Shown: piece by piece, positions 7,748 through 16,121 of the stretch
Layout of the letters: every line of letters begins with the position of its first letter
How positions within the stretch are numbered: position 1 is the first letter of the stretch
Source of the DNA: Alteribacillus sp041949975
GTDB taxonomy: Bacteria; Bacillota; Bacilli; Bacillales; Marinococcaceae
Direction of reading: 5' to 3'
DNA: 64,000 bases
Assembly: GCF_041949975.1 (NCBI RefSeq)
Contig: NZ_JBHFQG010000006.1
Location: 105,247-169,246, forward strand
Translations under genes and position numbers: made by a program
Notes under the pieces: model-generated
What the model was told of the DNA's origin: nothing
The model's database searches: none
The model's input: only the letters and a program-made list of their open reading frames with translations

Positions 7748-9370
7748 ATGATTCAACAGCCAGTAGCCGAGAAAACAGAGGAGAAAATCATAAATGGGAC
7801 TTACCGGGTTCTTGTATCTGATGCCATGAGCGAAGAAGGTCTTGCACCGCTATTAAACAATGATAATATGGAGTGTGTACAGCAAAATGTTAATGAAACA
7901 AGTGATCTTGACCAGTATGACGCACTCCTCGTAAGAAGCGGAACGACCGTAACTGCAGAACTAATGGACAAAATGGACCATTTAAAAATTATTGCGCGCG
8001 CTGGAGTAGGCGTAGACAATATTGACATTGACGCTGCTACGAAACGTGGAATTGTTGTGATAAATGCTCCAGACGGTAATACTATTTCCACAGCAGAGCA
8101 TACATTTGCTATGATTATTTCACTAGCAAGAAAAGTGCCCCAGGCAAATGCCTCTATTAAAAGCGGAGAATGGAACAGAAAAGCTTTTCAAGGAACAGAA
8201 CTTCGCGGCAAAACTCTTGGTATCGTAGGATTTGGCCGTATTGGATCTGAACTGGCAAAACGAGCTCGGGGATTTGACATGACAACAGTTGTGTTTGATC
8301 CATTTCTTACAAAAGAACGAGCAGAAAAATCTGGTGTCCGCTTGGCAGAACTCGATGATTTACTTTCTGAAGCTGATATTATTACGGTCCATACCCCATT
8401 GACCAAAGATACGAAAGGTTTACTTGGGATGGAGAACATTAACAAAACCAAAAAAGGTGTTTTTCTTATCAATTGTGCCCGCGGCGGAATTATTGATGAA
8501 GATGCTTTAAAACACTATCTTGAAAATGGGCATGTAGCAGGAGCAGCACTCGATGTGTTTGAAGAAGAACCGGCACAAAACAATGAATTATTGAACTTTA
8601 ACCAGGTTATTTCCACTCCTCATATTGCTGCATCTACTAAAGAAGCTCAGTTAAATGTTGCTGCTCAAGTTTCAGAGGAAGTTCTGCAATTTTTAAACGG
8701 TCTGCCTGCGCTGAATTCGATCAATCTTCCTGCTATGTCAAAAGAAAAGTTTGAAACACTTCAGCCTTATTATGAACTTTCTAAAAAGATGGGCCATATT
8801 TTATCACAAAGCATGAAAGGACCAGTACAGGATATTGATGTGCATTACAGCGGAGAAGTAACAGAATTAGAAACTTCCGTACTTACCCGCTCTTTGATTG
8901 CCGGCTTTTTACAGAGCCGTATTGATGCTCCTGTAAATGATGTAAATGCTTCTCTTATTGCAAAAGAACGAGGTATTACGTATGGAGAAAAACATCAGAC
9001 TAATGCTCTTGGGTATTCTAATTTAGTTCAAGCTGCAGTTAAAGGTGAAGACCGGACGTTCACTATTCACGGAACTTATGTAAAAGAATACGGTCCAAGA
9101 ATTGTCCGGATCAATGATTTTAATGTCGACTTTTATCCAACCGGTCACTTAATCTATATTCAACATACAGATAAACCAGGGGTTATTGGTAAAATGGGGC
9201 AATTACTAGGAAAACACCAAGTAAATATTGCGACAATGCAAGTGGGACGGAAAGAAGAAGGCGGAGACGCCATCATGATGCTTGCTGTCGATAAAGAAGC
9301 CAATAAAGAAGTACTTGCTGATTTAACTTCCATAGAAGAAATTAAACTTGCAGATAAAATTGAAGTTTAA
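7748..9370 (+). CDS. serA: D-3-phosphoglycerate dehydrogenase
   Basis: A 540-residue long-form enzyme that oxidises 3-phosphoglycerate with NAD, the first step of serine synthesis. Domains in order: split substrate-binding domain, NAD-binding Rossmann domain with 'GIVGFGRIGSELAKR' (about 155-169), catalytic 'INCARGGIIDE' and 'TPHIAAST' segments, an intervening (ASB) domain, and a C-terminal ACT domain ('HTDKPGVIGKMGQLLGKHQVNIATM', from about 470) that normally binds serine for feedback inhibition. Length fits B. subtilis SerA. A short N-terminal extension precedes 'YRVLVSDAMSEEGL'. Expression is controlled by the upstream Ser T-box; the gene has its own promoter and terminator. Confidence 0.96.
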   Translation: MIQQPVAEKTEEKIINGTYRVLVSDAMSEEGLAPLLNNDNMECVQQNVNETSDLDQYDALLVRSGTTVTAELMDKMDHLKIIARAGVGVDNIDIDAATKRGIVVINAPDGNTISTAEHTFAMIISLARKVPQANASIKSGEWNRKAFQGTELRGKTLGIVGFGRIGSELAKRARGFDMTTVVFDPFLTKERAEKSGVRLAELDDLLSEADIITVHTPLTKDTKGLLGMENINKTKKGVFLINCARGGIIDEDALKHYLENGHVAGAALDVFEEEPAQNNELLNFNQVISTPHIAASTKEAQLNVAAQVSEEVLQFLNGLPALNSINLPAMSKEKFETLQPYYELSKKMGHILSQSMKGPVQDIDVHYSGEVTELETSVLTRSLIAGFLQSRIDAPVNDVNASLIAKERGITYGEKHQTNALGYSNLVQAAVKGEDRTFTIHGTYVKEYGPRIVRINDFNVDFYPTGHLIYIQHTDKPGVIGKMGQLLGKHQVNIATMQVGRKEEGGDAIMMLAVDKEANKEVLADLTSIEEIKLADKIEV

Positions 9371-9429
9371 ACTTTCTTCGACTGACAGCCTTTAAATATA
9401 TAGAGGGTTGTTATAATGTAAGAATATAT

Positions 9430-9467
9430 GAATCCCGTGCCTCACTTTGAAGCACGGGATTTTTATT
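9430..9467 (+). terminator. Rho-independent terminator of serA
   Basis: 10-bp stem with arms at 9431-9440 and 9452-9461 followed by TTTTATT. It touches the converging hypothetical gene on the minus strand, which it may also serve. Confidence 0.88.
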
Positions 9468-9873
9468 ACTTTTCAGGCCATATGTATCCTAGAATATGAT
9501 TCCATTGGGCTCTTCTTGATAAATGTAAAAACTCCCGTCCACTCTGTGTGATGGAAGCGTAATACCGACCTTTTTTTATCCACCCCTCTTCCTCAGCAAT
9601 CGTCTCAATAAATTGATAAAAAAACACATCTTTAGGTTTCTTACTTTTTGTTAATAAATGTCTTTGAAAAACTTGCTCCATTCCTTTCCAAAAACGCTGG
9701 TGAAGATGTCTGTCCCTATCCAGCCTGATTTGCTCATGCAGAGATAATTTTTTTAACACAAATAAAAAGCCGTCAAGTATCCATTCTTCTTGATGTCCTC
9801 CACTCTGTTTATTAAGCCAAAGTAAAAATGAGGTATCAAGATGAATAGAATTCTTCAACTGAGGATCCATCAT
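9466..9873 (-). CDS. Hypothetical protein, 135 aa
   Basis: A soluble, mostly helical protein of 135 residues with no recognised family. The last 45 residues ('WIKKGRYYASITQSGREFLHLSRRAQWNHILGYIW') look like the wing and following helices of a winged-helix fold, so DNA binding is possible but unproven. Start: ATG at 9873, 7 nt after GGAAG; a TTG two codons upstream is less likely. It stands alone between converging serA and the M23 gene. Aromatic and basic content is high. Confidence 0.6.
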   Translation of the reverse strand: MMDPQLKNSIHLDTSFLLWLNKQSGGHQEEWILDGFLFVLKKLSLHEQIRLDRDRHLHQRFWKGMEQVFQRHLLTKSKKPKDVFFYQFIETIAEEEGWIKKGRYYASITQSGREFLHLSRRAQWNHILGYIWPEK

Positions 9874-9934
9874 TTTCAATCTTCCTTTTTTTTAAGCTTT
9901 ATTCATTTTATCATAATTATATTACAGAAATGTT

Positions 9935-10060
9935 TTAAGGAAGAATTAACAATTGGCCTGGTTGAATGACAGTATTTTTAAGCTTGTTTCGTTTGCATTA
10001 AGCTTTTCAAAGAGGTGCCATTTTCTTTTGCTACTTCCTAAGTGTATCACCGGGTTTCAC
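9935..10060 (-). pseudogene. Frameshifted remnant of a LysM domain at the end of the M23 peptidase gene
   Basis: Beyond the M23 stop codon the minus strand still encodes the rest of a LysM repeat, but in two frames. After 'KVKPGDTLR' the next frame gives 'EVAKENGTSLKSLMQT', and the original frame returns with 'NKLKNTVIQPGQLLILP' and a stop at 9935-9937. One missing base near 10036 (a GG where GGG would keep frame) and one extra A near 9987 account for it. The joined product would be an ordinary C-terminal LysM peptidoglycan-binding repeat. Either real decay or two sequencing errors. Confidence 0.75.
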
Positions 10061-10615
10061 TTTGTGCTGCTCGCTATCAGCTATACTATTTTTTGAAAAT
10101 TCTCTGTTTAGCTCAATCAAATAAGGTAAATTGGAAGGATTTAATACAGTTAAAGGATCAGCCGCAAACTTTTTATCTTCCCTCCACTCCTTTTCATGAA
10201 ATTCAAAATGTAAGTGAGGTCCCGTAGAGTGGCCAGTGCTGCCTATAGTGCCGATTACCTCCCCTTGTTTAACTGCCTCTCCTTCACCTTTTAATCTTTT
10301 AGATAAGTGTGCATATAATGTTTCCTTATTATCTTCATGAGAAAGGATAATAACATTGCCATAAGAAGAAGAGAAATACGATTTAATGACCCTGCCGCTT
10401 TTTGCAGCGGATACTTCCGTTCCTTTGGCTACTGCTATATCAATTCCATAATGTGTTCCATCTCTTGTACCAAATGTATCACTTAACTCTCCTTGGACCG
10501 GCCACATGTATTCTTGTGGACCTGCATAAGTCGTTGAAACGCCTATAAATAAATAGATAAAAAACATTATTGCAGAAAAAATTCCTACAATAATAAACCT
10601 TTGAATATAGTTCAT
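10031..10615 (-). CDS. M23 family metalloendopeptidase, LysM truncated
   Basis: A 194-residue secreted or membrane-anchored peptidoglycan endopeptidase. A signal or anchor helix ('FIIVGIFSAIMFFIYLFIGVSTTYA', about 6-30) is followed by a LytM/M23 domain with zinc ligands in 'GTHYGIDIA' (H and D) and 'GPHLHFEF' (H-x-H), plus the catalytic-site His in 'LYAHLSK'. The C-terminus stops at 'HKVKPGDTLRK', the first 11 residues of a LysM repeat whose remainder is frameshifted downstream. Start: ATG at 10615 behind AGGTGGAGG; the upstream ATG at 10639 precedes that site. It lies 76 nt after gerC in the same orientation, so it may be read with the ger operon in the forespore. Confidence 0.82.
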   Translation of the reverse strand: MNYIQRFIIVGIFSAIMFFIYLFIGVSTTYAGPQEYMWPVQGELSDTFGTRDGTHYGIDIAVAKGTEVSAAKSGRVIKSYFSSSYGNVIILSHEDNKETLYAHLSKRLKGEGEAVKQGEVIGTIGSTGHSTGPHLHFEFHEKEWREDKKFAADPLTVLNPSNLPYLIELNREFSKNSIADSEQHKVKPGDTLRK

Positions 10616-10691
10616 CCTAAACCTCCACCTGTAGAACATTACGTTCTAACATATGAACGCTTGTCTTCCTTATGCTAAATAATTTTACTTT

Positions 10692-11789
10692 TTACTCAAT
10701 AGCGCCAGACTGTAAAATTTTTAAATCAACCTTAACATTTGCTTTTGTTTCGGGATAAATATTTTCTTTCCATTCATTTGGTTTCCAATTTCTTGTTTTG
10801 CTTCTATATTTCTCACCAAATCCTATCGGATCTATTTTTAATTCCTGAAATCTCTTAATTAATTTATCTCCTTCTGTTTTTATTTGATTTCCAACTGAAG
10901 TCTCAATTTCTGCAACTTGTTTTGGGTCACTCAGATCTATATTACCTGTATGATCAGTAATTTCCCCTTGAATTTTAAGCTCAATATCATATTTAGGATA
11001 TGGTTTTCTTGTTTTTTCATTATATTTCACTTCTGAGAACACATTTTCAATTACAACGTAGTCTTTCTTACCTTCATGCTCTATTACAAATTGACTAGTA
11101 CCACCCTCACTTCCGTCGCGCAGAAGTTTAAGAATATACGTTTTATTTAAATCCAAACTTTCTACGTAACGGTCGAAATCAAATAGTGCTGTTCCAATTA
11201 ACTGTGGCTGATCTCCTTCTTTTTTTATCAACGGCAAAATAGCATCCTTTCCATCGCTGTACAGATCAAACAAAAAAAGGTGCATATTTGTTTTTGGTAT
11301 GTTTTCAAAATTTATGTTTTGCTCTATAAGATCGGAAAAATACATGCCTACCCGCTGCTGATTTTCTCCTTTTAGATTTAATATCTCATCTGTATTACCT
11401 TCTGTGATGCATAAATATATTTTACTTCCAATCCGGGGATTGCGATAGAATGATTTAACATATTTCTCTACCCCTTCTACAGCTACATCTTTTCCAAATA
11501 AAATGACCCGTATTTGGCCATATCGGAGCGGTTGCTGTGCTCTTGTATTCAAGAGACTTCGTGCTTCTTCGGTTGTTTCTGATATGACGGAGAGCTGCTG
11601 CATATTCAGTGTGCTTTCTTCTCCCTGTTCCAGAAATACAGGAAAGGTAACAGAATATTTGAGTTTTTCTTCATCATATTTATCAAGGCCTACCGTCTGA
11701 ATAAGCAGGATTTCATCGATAATTTGGGTATCAAGACATCCAGTTATTAAAATAAGAATGGTAAACGTTATAAATGTTTTTTTCTTCAT
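10692..11789 (-). CDS. gerC: Spore germinant receptor subunit C (GerC lipoprotein)
   Basis: A 365-residue lipoprotein of the Ger(x)C family. The signal peptide ends with lipobox 'LITGC' (Cys about residue 18). The body carries family landmarks: 'IQTVGLDKYDEEKLKYSVTFPVF', 'ARSLLNTRAQQPLRYGQIRVILFGKDVAVEG' and 'FYRNPRIGSKIYLCI'. It forms the germinant receptor with GerA and GerB in the spore inner membrane. Start: ATG at 11789, overlapping the gerB stop by four bases (ATGA), behind AAGGAAG; an upstream in-frame start at 11867 would lie deep in gerB. The germinant cannot be predicted. Homologues: gerAC, gerBC, gerKC. Confidence 0.92.
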   Translation of the reverse strand: MKKKTFITFTILILITGCLDTQIIDEILLIQTVGLDKYDEEKLKYSVTFPVFLEQGEESTLNMQQLSVISETTEEARSLLNTRAQQPLRYGQIRVILFGKDVAVEGVEKYVKSFYRNPRIGSKIYLCITEGNTDEILNLKGENQQRVGMYFSDLIEQNINFENIPKTNMHLFLFDLYSDGKDAILPLIKKEGDQPQLIGTALFDFDRYVESLDLNKTYILKLLRDGSEGGTSQFVIEHEGKKDYVVIENVFSEVKYNEKTRKPYPKYDIELKIQGEITDHTGNIDLSDPKQVAEIETSVGNQIKTEGDKLIKRFQELKIDPIGFGEKYRSKTRNWKPNEWKENIYPETKANVKVDLKILQSGAIE

Positions 11790-12883
11790 GTCTTCCGCTT
11801 CCTTCTCATTTTTTGACCTGCAAATTGACATATGAATATGATCGGAATGTAAGCTATTATAATCCAAAAACCAATGTGCGAAATAGTATTATTTAACGTA
11901 TTTACAGCCTGGCGGTTGTCTAGAAACGGGACAATAAAAACCACTGCTGTCATCAATACGATAATGACATAGCGCTGTTTTATGGAAAACAGCCTTTTTA
12001 TACCTCTGCTCGCTCCCCAAAAAGCCATTCCAATGTTAGGAATTATAATAATTAGCCATAGCGATATTCCTAAATATTCAAACCGTTCTATAAACGGAAA
12101 TTCAATAATTTTCAAAAGGGTCAAGGTCGGCCATATTGTCATGTTTAATTGTCCTTCACTAAAAAAAGATAATGTTACCAGCATTAAGAGGGTATAGACA
12201 AACACAGTTGTCCAGTGACCGAGCTGCGCCCATTTCTGCGAACGGTGCCCTTCCTTTATAAAAGGATAAAACAAGAGCAGCAGTTCAAAACCTAGATAAG
12301 TAATCGTGGTTTCTCTTACACCAAGAATTATATTCTTTAACGAATGTTTCCACACTGGAAGAAAATTTATAAACTCTCCATACTGAAGCGGCATTAATAA
12401 AACAAAAAATAATATAGAAGGAATAAACACACCTGCTACACATAGACCTGTTACTGTACGAAATCCTCCTTCGATAAGGTAACAAAAAAAATAAGCTGCT
12501 AATACTGTTAAAAGCCACGTGGGTATATCCTCAAACACCCATACTTGAATCACTTCAATATATGTTCGTAATACGAGAATTCCGAGTGCATAAAAGTAAA
12601 GAATAATTATTATGCTAAAAAATCCTCCAACCCATTTACCAAAAAGGTTGCGATGGACTTCTATGATATCGTTATGATTAACTTTTAATATATAATAAAT
12701 CATGCTGATAAGAACAGAAATAATGATTCCTGCAATAATTACTGGAATCCAGCTGTCATAGCCGCTGTATTTAGCAACAGTCCGTTGAAAACCAAGCATT
12801 CCTACTCCGACCTGGATTGCATGAATTAAAAAAAATACCATCGAAGGAGAAACTTGAAACTGCTCTTTTACTTTAGAATGCAT
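11786..12883 (-). CDS. gerB: Spore germinant receptor subunit B (GerB, APC-superfamily membrane protein)
   Basis: A 365-residue integral membrane protein with about ten predicted helices, of the amino-acid/polyamine transporter fold used by GerB subunits. The N-terminal 'VSPSMVFFLIHAIQVGVGMLGFQRTVAKYSGYDSWIPVIIAG' is typical of the family. GerB subunits contribute to germinant recognition. It lies 20 nt downstream of gerA, and its TGA stop overlaps the gerC ATG, so the three genes are coupled. Length matches B. subtilis GerAB (365). Nothing unusual was seen. Confidence 0.93.
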   Translation of the reverse strand: MHSKVKEQFQVSPSMVFFLIHAIQVGVGMLGFQRTVAKYSGYDSWIPVIIAGIIISVLISMIYYILKVNHNDIIEVHRNLFGKWVGGFFSIIIILYFYALGILVLRTYIEVIQVWVFEDIPTWLLTVLAAYFFCYLIEGGFRTVTGLCVAGVFIPSILFFVLLMPLQYGEFINFLPVWKHSLKNIILGVRETTITYLGFELLLLFYPFIKEGHRSQKWAQLGHWTTVFVYTLLMLVTLSFFSEGQLNMTIWPTLTLLKIIEFPFIERFEYLGISLWLIIIIPNIGMAFWGASRGIKRLFSIKQRYVIIVLMTAVVFIVPFLDNRQAVNTLNNTISHIGFWIIIAYIPIIFICQFAGQKMRRKRKT

Positions 12884-12903
12884 TTTCGCCTCCTCCTTTT
12901 CTG

Positions 12904-14406
12904 TTATTCATCAATGTCTTTTTTCTCATGTGCTGTTGAAAAATTTATTCTTTTTTTTGATTGCGGACGCATTTGCTGCGGCCTTTTTTGTAAGGCACTG
13001 TAAGGTAAACGCACAAATGTGTCTTTCCAGTCTGTTAGGCGGAGAGGATAAAACGGAGCAAGATAAGGACGCCCTAAAGATTCAAGACGGATTAAATGGG
13101 CAATAACAAAGGCAAGCATTATGGCAATGCCTATTGCTCCATACATTGCTGCCAAAATGATAAATGGAAATCTAATAATACGAATTGTATTCCCCATTTG
13201 GTAAACCGGAGCAGTGAAAGAGGCAAGCGCAGCAAGTGCTACCACAATTAATAAAATATTACTCGTTAATCCTGCTTCAACCGATGCCTGCCCGATAACA
13301 ATACCGCCAACAATACCGATCGTCTGCCCTACTTTTGTCGGCAGTCTTGCCCCTGCTTCTCTTAAAAGCTCAATAGTAAATTCTAAAAACATTGCTTCTA
13401 TCAACGGAGGAAAAGGAATATTTCTCCTGGATGCTATCAGTGTAGAAAGTAAATCCTTCGGTATCATTTCATAGTGATACGTAAGCACTGCTACATAAAT
13501 TGGTGTTGCAAAAATAGAAAAAACAACAGAAAATAAACGAAGCACTCGAACAAAAGACGCAATATGCCAGGGAAGATAATAATCTTCCAGAGAGGAAAAA
13601 AACTCCACTAATGTTGACGGTGTAATAATGGCTTGAGGTGAGCCGTTACACATAAATACAATTTTTCCTTCTGCTAGTGCTGCAGCAACTCTATCTGGTC
13701 TCTCTGTATTTACAAATTGAGGAAACACTGTACGTGAGTGGTCTTGAATCATTTGCGCGAGTGCAGCCGCTCCTAATACATCATCAAATTCCACTTCTTG
13801 AATACGTTGTATAACAGTATTCACATTCTCTTTTTCCGCAATGCCATCAATATAAAAAACTCCTGTCTCTATATTTGAAAGCGTACCAATTTTCAGCTTT
13901 CGAATCCTCAAGTCTTCAATTGGAAGTCTTTGACGAACAAGAAAAATATTCGTCTCTAATTTTTCAACAAATGCCTCCTGCGGTCCAATAACACTAAATT
14001 CGGTTTCAGGTATAGTGACCTCTCTTTGCACATCAGCTGGCGCCTTTATTAATATAATGTCTTCCTTTTGATCAGGCAGTTTACAAGCAACAAACCCTGT
14101 TAGCAGCTTTTGATTAGCACTTGAAATATCTGAGGTTATTTCTGTTTCATCTACATATATATTTCTCTGAATGTCTTTGTACGTTTTCCACGGAGAATTT
14201 TTTAACGGCTGCAATGCATCAACATTCAACCGTTCATGATCAATAAGTGTACTATAATAAAATAACTGCAGGTTTCCATAAGACGTTTCAATTATTTCTT
14301 CAACAAAATCTTCATTTCCATCAGAAAGAGCAGGAAGCCACTCCGATAATTTTTTTGATTTCGGAGATGCTGCTTGAAAGTATTGTTTTCGTCGAAAAAA
14401 ATTCAT
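12904..14406 (-). CDS. gerA: Spore germinant receptor subunit A (GerA)
   Basis: A 500-residue GerA/SpoVAF family protein: soluble N-terminal half (about 1-290) followed by four to six membrane helices, including the family signature 'IPFPPLIEAMFLEFTIELLREAGARLPTKVGQTIGIVGGIVIGQASVEAG' region (about 345-395). Together with GerB and GerC it makes the receptor that starts spore germination, now thought to act as a ligand-gated channel. First gene of the operon, with AAAGGAG before the ATG and a sigma-G-like promoter upstream, consistent with forespore expression. The C-terminal tail is basic. Closest functional family is GerA/GerB/GerK; the specific germinant is unknown. Confidence 0.94.
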   Translation of the reverse strand: MNFFRRKQYFQAASPKSKKLSEWLPALSDGNEDFVEEIIETSYGNLQLFYYSTLIDHERLNVDALQPLKNSPWKTYKDIQRNIYVDETEITSDISSANQKLLTGFVACKLPDQKEDIILIKAPADVQREVTIPETEFSVIGPQEAFVEKLETNIFLVRQRLPIEDLRIRKLKIGTLSNIETGVFYIDGIAEKENVNTVIQRIQEVEFDDVLGAAALAQMIQDHSRTVFPQFVNTERPDRVAAALAEGKIVFMCNGSPQAIITPSTLVEFFSSLEDYYLPWHIASFVRVLRLFSVVFSIFATPIYVAVLTYHYEMIPKDLLSTLIASRRNIPFPPLIEAMFLEFTIELLREAGARLPTKVGQTIGIVGGIVIGQASVEAGLTSNILLIVVALAALASFTAPVYQMGNTIRIIRFPFIILAAMYGAIGIAIMLAFVIAHLIRLESLGRPYLAPFYPLRLTDWKDTFVRLPYSALQKRPQQMRPQSKKRINFSTAHEKKDIDE

Positions 14407-14437
14407 AATCTGCTCCTTTCCAGATGAAAGTCATTGT

Positions 14438-14466
14438 TAGTATAAGGAATATTCCAGCCTTTATAC
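14438..14466 (-). promoter_or_regulatory. Sigma-G-like promoter of gerABC
   Basis: Minus strand: GTATA (14462-14466), 17-nt spacer, TATACTA (14438-14444). This differs by one base from the forespore sigma-G -10 consensus CATACTA. It sits 32 nt upstream of the gerA start codon, as expected for a germinant receptor operon. Confidence 0.6.
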
Positions 14467-14475
14467 GTTTTCAAG

Positions 14476-14514
14476 CATAATAAAAGCTTTCCCGTTATTG
14501 ACAGGAAAGCTTCT
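14476..14514 (-). terminator. Rho-independent terminator at the end of the cobalamin operon
   Basis: Minus strand 9-bp stem (arms 14484-14492 and 14504-14512) followed by TTTTATTAT, just past the pduO-type gene. It separates the cobalamin operon from gerABC. Confidence 0.85.
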
Positions 14515-14522
14515 TATTTTTT

Positions 14523-15104
14523 CTATTTTTCTTTCTTTTTCTTTGGGGAACGAAATACAACAGCACTTCTTTCATATTCTACGTCTGCAACTTGCATACG
14601 ATAATTGATAACTCTAGCAACTGCAAAAAAGTAGTCCGATAGACGGTTTAAATACTTAAAGACTTCACTGTTAATTTCTTCTTCTTTCATAAGTGCCGCC
14701 GTTACTCGTTCGGCTCGTCTTGTCACTGTGCGGCACACATGAATATCAGCTGCTGCCGGTGATCCTCCTGGAAGAATAAAACGTTCTAGTTCTGGTGCTT
14801 CCTTAATATATTCATCGATACGTTCTTCTAAGAAAGTGATCATACTTTCTTTGACTTTAAATTCTCTCTCTTTTTTAATATTAGCTAGATCACTGCCGCA
14901 ATCAAATAATTCATGCTGGATTTTAACCAATTCAGGTTGAATATCCGGGAATAATTTTTCATCCACTGAAGCGGAAGCTTTTGCTACAAATGAATTTAAT
15001 TCATCACAAGTACCATAAGCTTCTACCCTGATATGATCTTTATCTCTTCTTCCGCCAATTAAGCTTGTCTTCCCTTTATCTCCGCTTTTTGTATATAATC
15101 TCAC
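14523..15104 (-). CDS. pduO: Cob(I)alamin adenosyltransferase, PduO type
   Basis: A 193-residue enzyme that transfers the adenosyl group of ATP to cob(I)alamin or cobinamide. PduO-type landmarks are clear: N-terminal 'YTKSGDKGKTSL' (ATP-binding loop), 'VEAYGTCDELNSFV', 'FILPGGSPAAADIHVCRTVTRRAERV' with the ATP- and corrin-contacting Arg residues, and 'YLNRLSDYFFAVAR'. Start: GTG at 15104 after GGAGG with 6-nt spacing; this begins at 'VRLYTKSGDKG', as in family members. Last gene of the riboswitch-controlled operon, where it supplies adenosylated corrinoids to CobU and CobS. The C-terminus is a lysine-rich tail. Confidence 0.92.
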   Translation of the reverse strand: MRLYTKSGDKGKTSLIGGRRDKDHIRVEAYGTCDELNSFVAKASASVDEKLFPDIQPELVKIQHELFDCGSDLANIKKEREFKVKESMITFLEERIDEYIKEAPELERFILPGGSPAAADIHVCRTVTRRAERVTAALMKEEEINSEVFKYLNRLSDYFFAVARVINYRMQVADVEYERSAVVFRSPKKKKEK

Positions 15105-15117
15105 CACAATTCCTCCT

Positions 15118-15564
15118 CTATGATAAACGTTGACCGATCCCAAACCATACGATATATGTTTCATCTGCAACACGCTCAAGTTTTTGATAAAGACGCCCAA
15201 GCTCATCCCTAAAACGTCTTATTTCTTTATCTATTGGTACAACTCCTTTTGTTACATCTGTTCCAATTACGATAAATTTCCTTGTTCTTTCTTGCTGTTC
15301 CCACTTTATTAAAGGAAGTATATAATCTTCAAAATACTCTTCTGCTGAATCTGTATTTGCAACGTCCTTTAAATATTCTTTCAAACTCTGTTCAATTCCT
15401 TCTATTACCATAGTATTTTCTTCGAATTGAGGAAGTCTCAATAAAGGATGATTCTTTTCATCATAACAACTGTGCCAATTGGAATTATTTTGAAGAATCG
15501 ATGAGAAATTTTTTAACACCCACTTCTTTTTTCCGTTAAATGCACCTCCTGTAACGAAATACAA
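15118..15564 (-). CDS. Second CobU-like protein with altered P-loop
   Basis: A protein of about 148 residues related to adenosylcobinamide kinase/guanylyltransferase (CobU). The C-terminal 'TDVTKGVVPIDKEIRRFRDELGRLYQKLERVADETYIVWFGIGQRL' closely follows the CobU end. At the N-terminus the nucleotide loop reads 'VTGGAFNGKKKWV' where canonical CobU has 'GGxRSGKS', so the Ser/Thr after the P-loop Lys is replaced by Lys. It is about 50 residues shorter than CobU. A canonical cobU lies in the same operon, so this is a paralogue of unknown activity. Start: TTG at 15564, 9 nt after GGAGG; another TTG at 15570 is possible. It overlaps cobC by about 52 nt. Confidence 0.75.
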   Translation of the reverse strand: MYFVTGGAFNGKKKWVLKNFSSILQNNSNWHSCYDEKNHPLLRLPQFEENTMVIEGIEQSLKEYLKDVANTDSAEEYFEDYILPLIKWEQQERTRKFIVIGTDVTKGVVPIDKEIRRFRDELGRLYQKLERVADETYIVWFGIGQRLS

Positions 15565-16121
15565 CGCCAATCTCCTCCTTTAAGATCAAACCTAACCGCA
15601 AGCCCTCCTCCAAATGGCAAATACCATAGATTATTTACGGTCAAGTGAGGAACATATAATCCGCACCATTCTCTAATCCATCCGCTGTGTGTGATAACTG
15701 CGATCTTTTTTTGACTGCTTTGTTTAATTGTTTCCCACCCTGTTCGAATTCGTTGGTGAAAATTTGTTAAGCTTTCTCCATTCAAAGGGGCGGTATTGGA
15801 AAAATCGCTTATCCATTCTTGATATGCCTTGTTTTCCTTCAGCTCTTCATATGTTTTTCCTTCAAAATCACCAAAATATATTTCTCGCAAACTTTTTAGA
15901 CGGCTTACAGGCAATTCCGGAAACAAAAGCTCTGCTGTTTGTACTGATCTTGAAAGGTCACTGCTCCAAACGTTGTCAACGGATAACTGTTTTGCGCTGC
16001 ATTTCAATCTTTCTGTCTCTTCTTTTAATAATGGTGCGTCTGACCAGCCGCAATATTGTTTATAAAAATTACTATAGGTCATGCCATGACGTAAGAAATA
16101 TATAATGCGCTGCTCATCCAT
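15513..16121 (-). CDS. cobC: Alpha-ribazole phosphatase-type histidine phosphatase
   Basis: A 202-residue phosphoglycerate-mutase-like enzyme. The catalytic 'FLRHGMT' motif is at residues 9-15 (phosphohistidine His) and the second His is in 'ITHSGWIREW' (about 145). In a cobalamin operon next to cobS this indicates alpha-ribazole-5'-phosphate or cobalamin-5'-phosphate dephosphorylation, the last step of nucleotide loop assembly. Context carries the specificity, as the superfamily is broad. It overlaps cobS by 43 nt and the second CobU-like gene by about 52 nt, so the three are tightly packed and probably translationally coupled. Confidence 0.87.
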   Translation of the reverse strand: MDEQRIIYFLRHGMTYSNFYKQYCGWSDAPLLKEETERLKCSAKQLSVDNVWSSDLSRSVQTAELLFPELPVSRLKSLREIYFGDFEGKTYEELKENKAYQEWISDFSNTAPLNGESLTNFHQRIRTGWETIKQSSQKKIAVITHSGWIREWCGLYVPHLTVNNLWYLPFGGGLAVRFDLKGGDWRCISLQEVHLTEKRSGC

